Origin: Micavibrio sp.
GTDB lineage: Bacteria; Pseudomonadota; Alphaproteobacteria; Micavibrionales; Micavibrionaceae
Direction: 5' to 3'
Assembly: GCA_027066695.1 (NCBI GenBank)
Contig: JAMONE010000229.1
Location: 1-5,976, forward strand
Length of the DNA: 5,976 nt
Made by a program: the position numbers and the translations under genes. Positions within the stretch are counted from its first letter, which is position 1. Each line of letters starts with the position of its first letter. The notes beneath the pieces are model-generated. The model searched no databases. It was not told the DNA's origin and saw only the letters and a program-made list of their open reading frames with translations. Shown here piece by piece: positions 1-5,741 of this stretch.

Positions 1-326
1 TGTAACGTAGAGAGAAAGCCGAAGACAGGCCATGAAGCCACATCTTTTTTAGCGACAAATGATGCGCGTAATATGCTGCCGATTACAGATATATCAAGAT
101 AAGATATATGGTTACTTACATAGATTGTTTGGCTTTGGTTATGTGGCGTTCCTATGATTTTGATTTTTATTCTGAATATAGCGCAAACCCCCATTTGCCA
201 TATCCACGGAAGTATATATGCCGCTTTACCTTTATAAACTAGCAATAATAACCATTGCATAGCTACGATAGGTACGGTTAACAATATAAATAAGAAAAAT
301 TTGAGCGCAGCTTTTAGTTTATTCAT
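1..326 (-). CDS. olsA: 1-acyl-glycerol-3-phosphate acyltransferase family protein, probable OlsA (3' part off the window)
   Basis: Only the first 108 residues are inside the window; the frame is still open at base 1. The N-terminus is MNKLKAALKF followed by a hydrophobic segment (about residues 8-31), as in membrane-bound PlsC-family acyltransferases. The catalytic HX4D motif is visible as NHISYLD (His73, Asp78). It is followed by FVAKKDVASWPVFGF (about residues 90-104), which matches the conserved block after motif I in this family. PlsC enzymes transfer an acyl chain to lysophosphatidic acid, whereas OlsA acylates lyso-ornithine lipid to give ornithine lipid at the inner membrane. I choose OlsA because the ATG overlaps the olsB stop by one base (TAATG), which implies translational coupling and a shared pathway. 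A general PlsC role, or both activities, cannot be excluded. The family call is firm; the specific substrate is inferred from context. Confidence 0.82.
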   Translation of the reverse strand, partial: MNKLKAALKFFLFILLTVPIVAMQWLLLLVYKGKAAYILPWIWQMGVCAIFRIKIKIIGTPHNQSQTIYVSNHISYLDISVIGSILRASFVAKKDVASWPVFGFLSTL

Positions 327-1147
327 TACTTTTGCCCAGGCATAGATTTTTGGATCTTTCGCTCATAATATTTACGGTAGCGATCAGTCATTAGGCTGGT
401 CTGCACGACAATGCACACATCAATAGTATTAAACTGATGGTCAATAACTGCGCCTTCACCAATTGTTGCGCCAAGCCGTAGATACCCCTTGATCAAAGGG
501 GGGAGTGAGGCAAAAACTCTGCGCTCATTAATATCTTCTTTTTTTGCAATATTCATATCAACATATTGATCTTTCAGAGCAACAGGGCGGATATCTTTGG
601 CGGTTGAATGAAAATGATGCAAATATGAAAGCTGGCTTGCGATTTCGTTAACATCAACGCCTTGAAAACTGGCGCAGCCAAACAGTAAATCGATATTATA
701 ATCTGTTATATAATCAGCAATACCTTGCCATAAAAGGTTAAGTATAGGCTTTGTTCTGTAATCAGCCAATACGCAAGATCGTCCAAGCTCTAGCAAAAAC
801 TGGTCGCTACTTATTAGTTTGTCGAGATTATACTCACCGCTGGAATAAAAGTTACCATGCTCTTCAGCGATATTTTGACGCAAAAGGCGGTATGTACCAA
901 CTATTTTTTCTGCGCCTGTTATGTTGTCTTTTCTTAATACTATCAAGTGATCTGTTATTTTATCAAAACCATCAAAGTCACGCTTTTGCGCGGCCATTTC
1001 AGAGCAGGGCTTAGCTCCGTATTCCTCATAAAACACCTGATAGCGAAGCTTTTGCGCCTCTATAATTTCTTCTGGTGATTGGGCTAGCCTGACATACGCG
1101 CTTATGTTTTCGCTGTTTGGCAAAGCTATTGCTGATGATACATTCAT
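326..1147 (-). CDS. olsB: L-ornithine N-alpha-acyltransferase (OlsB-like GNAT-fold protein)
   Basis: This 273-residue protein belongs to the OlsB/putative-hemolysin acyltransferase family (Acetyltransf_5, COG3176). OlsB attaches a 3-hydroxyacyl chain from acyl carrier protein to ornithine, the first step of ornithine-lipid synthesis. Visible family blocks are VRLAQSPEEI...AQKLRYQVFYEEYGA (about residues 19-45), DHLIVL...IVGTYRLLR (66-90), LELGRSCVLADYR (119-131), and a C-terminal block LPPLIKGYLRLGA...GAVIDHQFNTIDVCIV (about 215-247). Length is close to what I expect for the family. It begins with ATG, but no good Shine-Dalgarno sequence is visible just upstream. A plausible promoter lies at 1182-1209. 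The stop TAA overlaps the ATG of the next acyltransferase, giving the classical olsBA pair. A related acyl-amino-acid synthase with another amino acid substrate is possible. Confidence 0.87.
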   Translation of the reverse strand: MNVSSAIALPNSENISAYVRLAQSPEEIIEAQKLRYQVFYEEYGAKPCSEMAAQKRDFDGFDKITDHLIVLRKDNITGAEKIVGTYRLLRQNIAEEHGNFYSSGEYNLDKLISSDQFLLELGRSCVLADYRTKPILNLLWQGIADYITDYNIDLLFGCASFQGVDVNEIASQLSYLHHFHSTAKDIRPVALKDQYVDMNIAKKEDINERRVFASLPPLIKGYLRLGATIGEGAVIDHQFNTIDVCIVVQTSLMTDRYRKYYERKIQKSMPGQK

Positions 1148-1181
1148 TAACGCGGTGTCTCGATTTCTAAATTAGCTTTTC

Positions 1182-1209
1182 ATCCTAAAGAATAGCCGCC
1201 CGCGGTCAA
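1182..1209 (-). promoter_or_regulatory. probable promoter of olsBA
   Basis: On the minus strand a TTGACC (-35, bases 1204-1209) is separated by 16 bases from TAGGAT (-10, bases 1182-1187). These match the sigma-70 consensus at 5/6 and 4/6 positions. It lies in the 84-base gap between the 508-codon gene and olsB and would give a leader of roughly 30 bases. The assignment rests on consensus match and position only. Confidence 0.45.
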
Positions 1210-1211
1210 GC

Positions 1212-1241
1212 AGTTTTTAAGATGGGAGTTTTTAAGATGGA
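1212..1241. repeat. 15-bp perfect-phase tandem duplication spanning a stop codon
   Basis: Two adjacent 15-base units (1212-1226 and 1227-1241) agree at 14 of 15 positions. On the minus strand each contains CCATCTTAAAAACT. The upper copy carries the last two codons (Pro-Ser) and the TAA stop of the 508-codon gene. The lower copy repeats Pro-Ser-TAA in the same frame 15 bases later. Ribosomes reading through the first stop would add only Lys-Leu-Pro-Ser. It looks like a recent slippage duplication rather than a functional site. Confidence 0.8.
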
Positions 1242-2758
1242 ATGCTATCTTCTGGTTCTTTGTTTTGTCTCTGCGCAATTATTTGGTCATGGTAATCTAT
1301 CATTTGGTCATAATGCTCTAATTCTTTAGCTGTTTTACCTGTGATAACACCATAAAGTTCAGTTAATCTTGATGACATATGGGCGAAAGGCTCCCAAGCC
1401 ATTAATATAGAATAAGTATTTGTTGCCGCCACTATATTGTCAGAGGTGGCTAAAGCATCCCAGTCGGTATATCCTGATTGGGCAACTTGTTGGAAGCCTT
1501 CTCCTATATTTCCAATATCAAGGGTATTTGATAGTTCATATGCGTGAGATGCTGTAAAGCCAGCTTCGGCACTAACCTTGATGGCCTCGCCTTTTGTCTC
1601 TCCTATGGCGTTTTTTAGGCTTGCTTTACTTGTTTTAACTTCTTCCACAAACCATGCTGGTATAATTCCACTTTCAATATGTTCATCAACCTCACCATTT
1701 TTAACTTGTTCAAAAAATATTTTTTGTTCAACGCTATATTTAGGGCTTTCCTTAAAAGGACTAAGGCTTTTAATTATTTTGGATGGGGCATCTGATATTT
1801 TATTGGCGGCGCTTATATAGCATTCAGGTGTTACCATGGCTGCGCACAGCATTTGATTTATATCTAATATTTTGGGATATAATTTACGGGCAGATTTAAT
1901 AGCCTTATCTGATAATTCACTTATTGATGTAAAGTGTAAGTTGTAAATAGCATCCTTTAATTCCATTTCGCCGCGAGGCTTGTTTGAAAAAACTTTAAAT
2001 TCTGTGGCAACTTTAGGTACGTTTTTTAATCCTTCTATTATTTTTCCAGAGCTTTTTGGATTTGTGATTTCGATTGAGCTTTTAAGTATGGTTGCAGTAG
2101 TCTTTATTAGTCTTTCCCCTATATAAAAGGGGGATGTGGAGATGTTTTTTGCTAGGTTTGTAAGACTTTCTGCTGGGTGATGCCTAAGGTTATATCCAAC
2201 AGCTTTAATGCGTGCTTTTAATCTTTCTTTATTAACGAAAAGTGATCTCATTTGAATTAATGATTTTATGGTGCTAGGTTTATATTCTGATTCTAGTTTA
2301 TAATTTGGAATTCCTTCAAAAAGCAGGCCTTCTTTATGCACATCTTTTTCAAGTTGTGTTGCTGCTGCGTCTTTACCAATATTTGCTACGTTATCTTCGT
2401 ATTTCTCCAATAGCCCAAGGCAGCGATTAAGCCGAGCCCCATGCAGGTAAGTTTCCGTACATATGCCAGTAACAAGCCCAGCACCTAATGCTGCTGATGT
2501 TGCTATGGCAGGGCTAAATGGCTGCGTTGCTGCTACTAACCATGTTGGAATGTTGGATAAGGCATCAAGGCCTGCTGCTTTGGAGCTATTTTTAATGCCC
2601 TTTTGATAATGTATTATTGCGCGTTTTAATAGCTGAACAGCTTTTCTTTCATTCCATTCATCGCTTTTATGCTGACCAATTGGAATTGATATAGTAGGTT
2701 TTTCTTGTTGTGGATCTTCTTTGCTTCCTGACAAATTATCTACCCTGTTATTGAACAA
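1232..2758 (-). CDS. unrecognised 508-residue protein with one hydrophobic segment
   Basis: I do not recognise a family. The frame has a TTG start at 2758, overlapping the end of the preceding gene by 19 bases and preceded by a weak purine-rich AGAAGA. A second in-frame TTG at 2734 (codon 9) has AGGG eight bases upstream and would remove the overlap; no in-frame ATG occurs until Met170. There is no signal peptide. After a polar, charged N-terminus (1-65) comes a hydrophobic, Ala/Gly-rich stretch at about 70-101 (including AIATSAALGAGLVTGI), long enough for a membrane segment. The rest appears mainly helical. Charge is strongly divided: residues 1-340 carry about +15 (roughly 49 Lys/Arg against 34 Asp/Glu), residues 341-508 about -15 (12 against 27). 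It is probably co-translated with the acidic protein upstream. A secreted effector, membrane-active toxin or structural protein would all fit; none is demonstrated. Confidence 0.75.
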   Translation of the reverse strand: MFNNRVDNLSGSKEDPQQEKPTISIPIGQHKSDEWNERKAVQLLKRAIIHYQKGIKNSSKAAGLDALSNIPTWLVAATQPFSPAIATSAALGAGLVTGICTETYLHGARLNRCLGLLEKYEDNVANIGKDAAATQLEKDVHKEGLLFEGIPNYKLESEYKPSTIKSLIQMRSLFVNKERLKARIKAVGYNLRHHPAESLTNLAKNISTSPFYIGERLIKTTATILKSSIEITNPKSSGKIIEGLKNVPKVATEFKVFSNKPRGEMELKDAIYNLHFTSISELSDKAIKSARKLYPKILDINQMLCAAMVTPECYISAANKISDAPSKIIKSLSPFKESPKYSVEQKIFFEQVKNGEVDEHIESGIIPAWFVEEVKTSKASLKNAIGETKGEAIKVSAEAGFTASHAYELSNTLDIGNIGEGFQQVAQSGYTDWDALATSDNIVAATNTYSILMAWEPFAHMSSRLTELYGVITGKTAKELEHYDQMIDYHDQIIAQRQNKEPEDSIPS

Positions 2759-3168
2759 TGATCTTCTAGTGATAAGTCATCATTTCCATTGTTTATTTCG
2801 TTATTTATTGAATCTAATGTATCATCTTTAAATATAATATCTTTTTTAGCCAATGCTTCAATTAATGTATCGAGTGCCGCTTTAACTGCTTTTATGCTTT
2901 CTTCGCTATTTACCATTCCTAAAATATGGGACGCATTACCCTCTGATATTTCATTTTGGGTGATGCAACTCATATCATCTAGCATTTTACCGAATGTATT
3001 TTTACTAAAACAAACATGATTATTTTTTGTAACTAAAAGAAAATCCTCAAGTGCTTGAAGAATCTCTTTATCCTGATTTACAAATTTTATTTCTTGTTTT
3101 TCACCACTTACATTGAAAGTGAGTGTCAAGATATTAATTCTAACGCCCTCTTGTTCATCACCGTTCAT
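2740..3168 (-). CDS. unrecognised small acidic protein (142 residues), first gene of the two-gene unit
   Basis: No known family is recognised. I start it at the ATG at 3168 because AGGTGG lies five bases upstream of it. A GTG at 3177, three codons earlier, is itself part of that ribosome binding site and is unlikely to be used. The protein is soluble-looking, with no signal peptide or membrane segment. It is strongly acidic (about 26 Asp/Glu against 12 Lys/Arg) and rich in Asn. A likely amphipathic helix lies at residues 89-110 (region with IKAVKAALDTLIEALAKKD), followed by a polar Asp/Asn-rich tail. Its stop TAG falls within the first codons of the 508-residue gene, so the two are probably translated together. 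A small acidic partner encoded directly before a large protein resembles a secretion chaperone or antitoxin-like partner, but that is inference from size, charge and order only. Confidence 0.75.
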   Translation of the reverse strand: MNGDEQEGVRINILTLTFNVSGEKQEIKFVNQDKEILQALEDFLLVTKNNHVCFSKNTFGKMLDDMSCITQNEISEGNASHILGMVNSEESIKAVKAALDTLIEALAKKDIIFKDDTLDSINNEINNGNDDLSLEDHCSITG

Positions 3169-3173
3169 ATTAT

Positions 3174-3179
3174 CCACCT
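3174..3179 (-). promoter_or_regulatory. ribosome binding site deciding the start of the 142-residue gene
   Basis: AGGTGG on the minus strand sits five bases (ATAAT) before the ATG at 3168. The GTG contained in it is the start of the longest open frame, so this site argues for the shorter protein. Confidence 0.75.
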
Positions 3180-3203
3180 AATTTAATTTTTTGATTAGGT
3201 ATA

Positions 3204-3233
3204 AGGATACTTGATATATGTACCCTTAGTCAA
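3204..3233 (-). promoter_or_regulatory. probable promoter of the two-gene unknown unit
   Basis: On the minus strand TTGACT (-35, 3228-3233; 5/6 consensus) and TATCCT (-10, 3204-3209; 4/6) are 18 bases apart, and the leader to the ATG at 3168 would be about 30 bases. It sits in the gap after the rppH stop at 3291. It suggests the two unknown genes form their own transcription unit, although no terminator separates them clearly from rppH. Confidence 0.55.
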
Positions 3234-3290
3234 GAATATATGGAAAAGATATATGATAGGGCGGGATTAAGTGGGTGGTGGTAACATAAG

Positions 3291-3767
3291 CTACACAAGA
3301 TGAGAAAATGCGTTCACCACTTTGACATATATATCACGTTTAAATGGGACTATAAAATCAATAATTTCGCTTAAATCCATCCATTGCCAAGCACTAAACT
3401 CAGGGTGATCGTCTAAATTTAAATTTATATCGCTATCTTCTCCAGTAAATTTCATGGCCACCCATACTTGCTCCTGACCACGAAATTTACCATTCCACAG
3501 CTTGGAAATAAGGTGATCGGGTAAGTCATAGCGTATTTTATCTTCCGCTATCTCGATGATATCGGCTTTGCCTGTCCCTACCTCTTCTTGTAGTTCACGC
3601 AAGGCAGCGGCGACAATATCCTCACCATCGTCAATACCGCCTTGCGGCATTTGCCACGCGCCCGGCGTATCTATACGCTCACCAACAAAGACTTGACCTT
3701 GCTCGTTAAACAGCGCAATCCCAACGCAGGGGCGATATAAAAGATTATTTTTGTTAATGTTTGTCAT
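3291..3767 (-). CDS. rppH: RNA pyrophosphohydrolase RppH (Nudix hydrolase)
   Basis: This 158-residue Nudix hydrolase removes pyrophosphate from triphosphorylated 5' ends of mRNA, opening them to 5'-end-dependent decay. The Nudix box GX5EX7REUXEEXG is complete at residues 43-65 (Gly43, Glu49, Arg57-Glu58, Glu61-Glu62, Gly64). It is preceded by YRPCVGIALFN and PGAWQMPQGG, which are hallmarks of the RppH/IalA subfamily. The C-terminal part (EFSAWQWMDL...VPFKRDIYVKVV) also fits RppH. I prefer the ATG at 3767 over the in-frame ATG at 3800: the shorter protein matches family length, and a GAG-containing purine run lies eight bases upstream, while nothing suitable precedes 3800. The gene overlaps the deacetylase end by 14 bases, so coupling is likely. 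Diadenosine polyphosphate hydrolysis is a known side activity of relatives. Confidence 0.93.
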   Translation of the reverse strand: MTNINKNNLLYRPCVGIALFNEQGQVFVGERIDTPGAWQMPQGGIDDGEDIVAAALRELQEEVGTGKADIIEIAEDKIRYDLPDHLISKLWNGKFRGQEQVWVAMKFTGEDSDINLNLDDHPEFSAWQWMDLSEIIDFIVPFKRDIYVKVVNAFSHLV

Positions 3768-4881
3768 TAGTAGATCTCGCCTTATGAAGCGGTAAGTCAT
3801 AAATAGCGGAAACTGGAGCTATAATATAATCACTTTGTGCAACTTTTAAAATCCACACAGCCAGATTTTTAATAGTGTTAGGATAGCTGGGTATAACGGC
3901 AATGGCATTACCTTTTTTATGCGCTATAGCCTCTAGTGTTTCAAAGGAATTATATTCACCTTTAATTTTAAATATCTCCAGATCTGCTTTTATATATGGA
4001 GCAAACATAGAAAGAGCCTTATTCTCTATTGTTTTTGTGGCGTTAGGATTGATCTCAAAAAAGCCAAGTCCACGCGCATAAAGCTCATCAATTAAATTGG
4101 AATAATCTTCAGATACAACGCTTATAGTCTCATCAGTATAACTGCCAACCCCCACATAACCTCCTGTGCTAACTAAAGAGCGATACATCGCCTTTTGCTT
4201 TTTCTTAATAGAGGCATGGTGAAATATTGTATTTCGCCCTGCATCTGATGTAGCTTTGTTTTGAATTGGCATATTTATCCACACTTCATGTCCTTTATCC
4301 TGCGCCATTTTAATCCATTCATCAGGAAGATCAGAATATGGTGACAATAAAAATGAAACCTGAGGGGGTAATAAATCAAGCGCTGCTTCTGATCGCTCTC
4401 GTGATAAGCCATAATCAACAACCATAAAAGAAATTACAGGTTTAGTAAGTTGCCCAAAGGAAAAAGGGTGTTGATAGCCTCTAAAGCTGGTGAATTGATC
4501 AACCTCACGTATAATTGGTAAGTTCCCCATAGGGGTATCTTCATAAAGACCATTAATCAATATTGACTTAACAGAAGAGGAATCGTTGCGTTTTTTAACA
4601 TCATTAACAAGGATAGCACTTATTTTTTTTTTGTAATCTATAGAAACTGTTTCCGTGGCAAGCTTGCTTTCAAGTTTTAAAATTACGGATGCTCCGCTCA
4701 TATAAACATAAAAAAATATCAGCATATAAAGCACAGCAACAATGCCCAGCCCCATAGCAAGAGATTTTAGATCTATTTCTTTTGATGTTTTAACAAGAAA
4801 GCCAAGTGTCACATTACATTTATAACGTAAAAAGTCAGGATTAAAATTTGGCAGAGATGCTTTTATTTTTGCTATATTCAT
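3754..4881 (-). CDS. divergent polysaccharide deacetylase family protein (DUF610/YibQ-like), membrane anchored
   Basis: The protein has 375 residues from the ATG at 4881. It has a cytoplasmic N-terminus, one transmembrane segment (about residues 40-62, including GLGIVAVLYMLIFFYVYM), a linker, and a C-terminal divergent polysaccharide deacetylase domain (about 150-358). Recognisable domain blocks are ISFMVVDYGLS, ALDLLPPQVSFLLSPYS, GHEVWINMPIQ, GGYVGVGSYTDE and the ending IAPVSAIYDLP. The domain probably faces the periplasm. The family shares the NodB-like barrel, but its substrate is not established and many members lack the usual metal ligands. I choose 4881 over a TTG at 4902 and a GTG at 4899 because AGGGGA lies directly upstream of this ATG and none precedes the others. 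It is followed by rppH with a 14-base overlap, an order common in alphaproteobacteria. Its promoter lies at 4913-4941. Confidence 0.88.
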   Translation of the reverse strand: MNIAKIKASLPNFNPDFLRYKCNVTLGFLVKTSKEIDLKSLAMGLGIVAVLYMLIFFYVYMSGASVILKLESKLATETVSIDYKKKISAILVNDVKKRNDSSSVKSILINGLYEDTPMGNLPIIREVDQFTSFRGYQHPFSFGQLTKPVISFMVVDYGLSRERSEAALDLLPPQVSFLLSPYSDLPDEWIKMAQDKGHEVWINMPIQNKATSDAGRNTIFHHASIKKKQKAMYRSLVSTGGYVGVGSYTDETISVVSEDYSNLIDELYARGLGFFEINPNATKTIENKALSMFAPYIKADLEIFKIKGEYNSFETLEAIAHKKGNAIAVIPSYPNTIKNLAVWILKVAQSDYIIAPVSAIYDLPLHKARSTNDKH

Positions 4882-4884
4882 ATT

Positions 4885-4890
4885 TCCCCT
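4885..4890 (-). promoter_or_regulatory. ribosome binding site deciding the deacetylase start
   Basis: AGGGGA on the minus strand ends three bases before the ATG at 4881. Spacing is on the short side, but it is the only Shine-Dalgarno-like sequence near the candidate starts (TTG 4902, GTG 4899, ATG 4881). Confidence 0.6.
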
Positions 4891-4912
4891 GATGTTCACC
4901 AAATTAACGTCT

Positions 4913-4941
4913 ATTCTATATTTTTATTAATGTTGTGTGAA
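4913..4941 (-). promoter_or_regulatory. probable promoter of the deacetylase–rppH operon
   Basis: On the minus strand TTCACA (-35, 4936-4941) and TAGAAT (-10, 4913-4918) each match consensus at 5/6 positions and are exactly 17 bases apart. The site starts about 20 bases behind the lexA stop and would give a leader of about 30 bases. It would let the pair be expressed independently of SOS-regulated lexA, although read-through is possible because no terminator is visible. Confidence 0.55.
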
Positions 4942-4960
4942 GGCACTTTCCAAATAAATA

Positions 4961-5632
4961 TTAATGATATGTACGCATTAAACTAACAAGTTTGCCTTGG
5001 ATTTTCACGCGTTCAGGTTCTAGTATTCGTGGCTCATAAGCGTCATTTTCAGGCTCTAACACGATCTTATTTCCTGCGCGACGTAAACGCTTAAGCGTTA
5101 CTTCCAAGTCATCAACAAGAGCAACAACGATAGTGCCATTTTCAGCAGTATCGCATTTTTTGATTATAACAGTGTCTTGATCATGAATTCCTGCATTAAT
5201 CATAGAATCACCGTCAATTGTCAGGGCATAATGCTCACCATTTCCAAGCATTCCTTGTGGTAATTGCATAACCTGTCCTTCATCACGCACAGCCTCGATT
5301 GGTGTTCCTGCGGCAATGCGCCCATATAACGGAATTTCTTCCAATGCTTCATTATTTGCAGCTTTTTGTGTCGCCGTTATATCGCGTGATTTATTGTTAT
5401 CATCTTTAGCTTTAAAACCTTCAGGTAGGCGTTTAATTTCAATTGCGCGCGCGCGGTGGGGTAATCGCTCAATATAGCCACGCTCAACCAGCGCGGATAT
5501 CAATCTATGGATTCCTGATTTAGACTTTAATCCTAGCGCATTTTTCATTTCCTCAAAAGAGGGGGGAATATCATCCTCTGACATTTTCTGATGAATATAA
5601 AGCAGTAAATCTTTTTGTTTTTTGGTAAGCAT
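4961..5632 (-). CDS. lexA: LexA repressor, SOS response regulator with self-cleaving peptidase domain
   Basis: LexA represses DNA-damage genes until RecA-ssDNA triggers its self-cleavage. The 223-residue protein has an N-terminal winged helix (1-66: MLTKKQKDLLLYIHQKM, PPSFEEMKNALGLKSKSGIHRLI, and RGYIERLPHRARAI), a polar linker (about 70-98) and a C-terminal S24 peptidase domain. The scissile Ala108-Gly109 bond lies in GRIAAGTPIEA. The catalytic serine is Ser143 in IDGDSM and the lysine is Lys181 in LEVTLKRLRR. The spacing from Gly109 to Ser143 equals that in the E. coli protein. The ATG at 5632 is preceded by AGGTG five bases upstream. The promoter carries a perfect SOS box, so it is autoregulated. 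The linker is longer than in E. coli, as usual for alphaproteobacteria. Nothing essential is missing. Confidence 0.97.
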   Translation of the reverse strand: MLTKKQKDLLLYIHQKMSEDDIPPSFEEMKNALGLKSKSGIHRLISALVERGYIERLPHRARAIEIKRLPEGFKAKDDNNKSRDITATQKAANNEALEEIPLYGRIAAGTPIEAVRDEGQVMQLPQGMLGNGEHYALTIDGDSMINAGIHDQDTVIIKKCDTAENGTIVVALVDDLEVTLKRLRRAGNKIVLEPENDAYEPRILEPERVKIQGKLVSLMRTYH

Positions 5633-5686
5633 GTTCGCACCTATTCTAGGTTGAGGCAGTTGAATTAGATAAACTATACACTATTT

Positions 5687-5701
5687 GTTCTAGTTTAGTT
5701 C
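5687..5701 (-). promoter_or_regulatory. LexA operator (alphaproteobacterial SOS box) of lexA
   Basis: The minus strand reads GAACTAAACTAGAAC, an exact GAAC-N7-GAAC direct repeat, which is the established alphaproteobacterial LexA site. The distal half-site coincides with the -10 element of the lexA promoter, so bound LexA would block RNA polymerase. This is the textbook arrangement for autorepression. Confidence 0.93.
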
Positions 5702-5715
5702 ATGTTTTGTGTCAA
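5687..5715 (-). promoter_or_regulatory. lexA promoter
   Basis: A perfect TTGACA (-35, 5710-5715) is followed 17 bases later by TAGAAC (-10, 5687-5692; 4/6). The leader to the ATG at 5632 would be about 48 bases. A TATAGT at 5673-5678 is a possible alternative -10, but has no -35 at suitable distance. Confidence 0.75.
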
Positions 5716-5741
5716 GGGTGAATTTGTAGAAATTTGATAAT

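Noticed and set aside
751..1014. Open frame of 87 codons on the plus strand
   Set aside because: It lies wholly antisense inside olsB, gives a composition unlike a folded protein, and has no supporting start context.
1190..1211. GC-rich CCGCGG/GCGG inverted repeat after the 508-codon gene as a terminator
   Set aside because: The stem is about four pairs with a two-base loop and no proper T-run follows; it also overlaps the proposed olsB promoter.
1578..1820. Open frame of 80 codons on the plus strand with a hydrophobic product
   Set aside because: It is antisense inside the 508-codon gene; the hydrophobicity comes from reading charged codons on the opposite strand.
2789..3019. Open frame of 76 codons on the plus strand
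   Set aside because: It is antisense inside the 142-codon gene, whose own frame has a good promoter and ribosome binding site.
3153..3166. GTTC-N6-GTTC at the start of the 142-codon gene, resembling an SOS box
   Set aside because: The half-sites are six rather than seven bases apart, and the site lies over the first codons downstream of the promoter; spacing is strict for LexA.
3768..3800. Upstream ATG at 3800 as the rppH start
   Set aside because: It adds 11 residues not typical of the family and has no ribosome binding site; the ATG at 3767 fits better.
4931..4950. GTG...CAC hairpin behind lexA as a terminator
   Set aside because: Only three pairs can form and no T-run follows on the minus strand.
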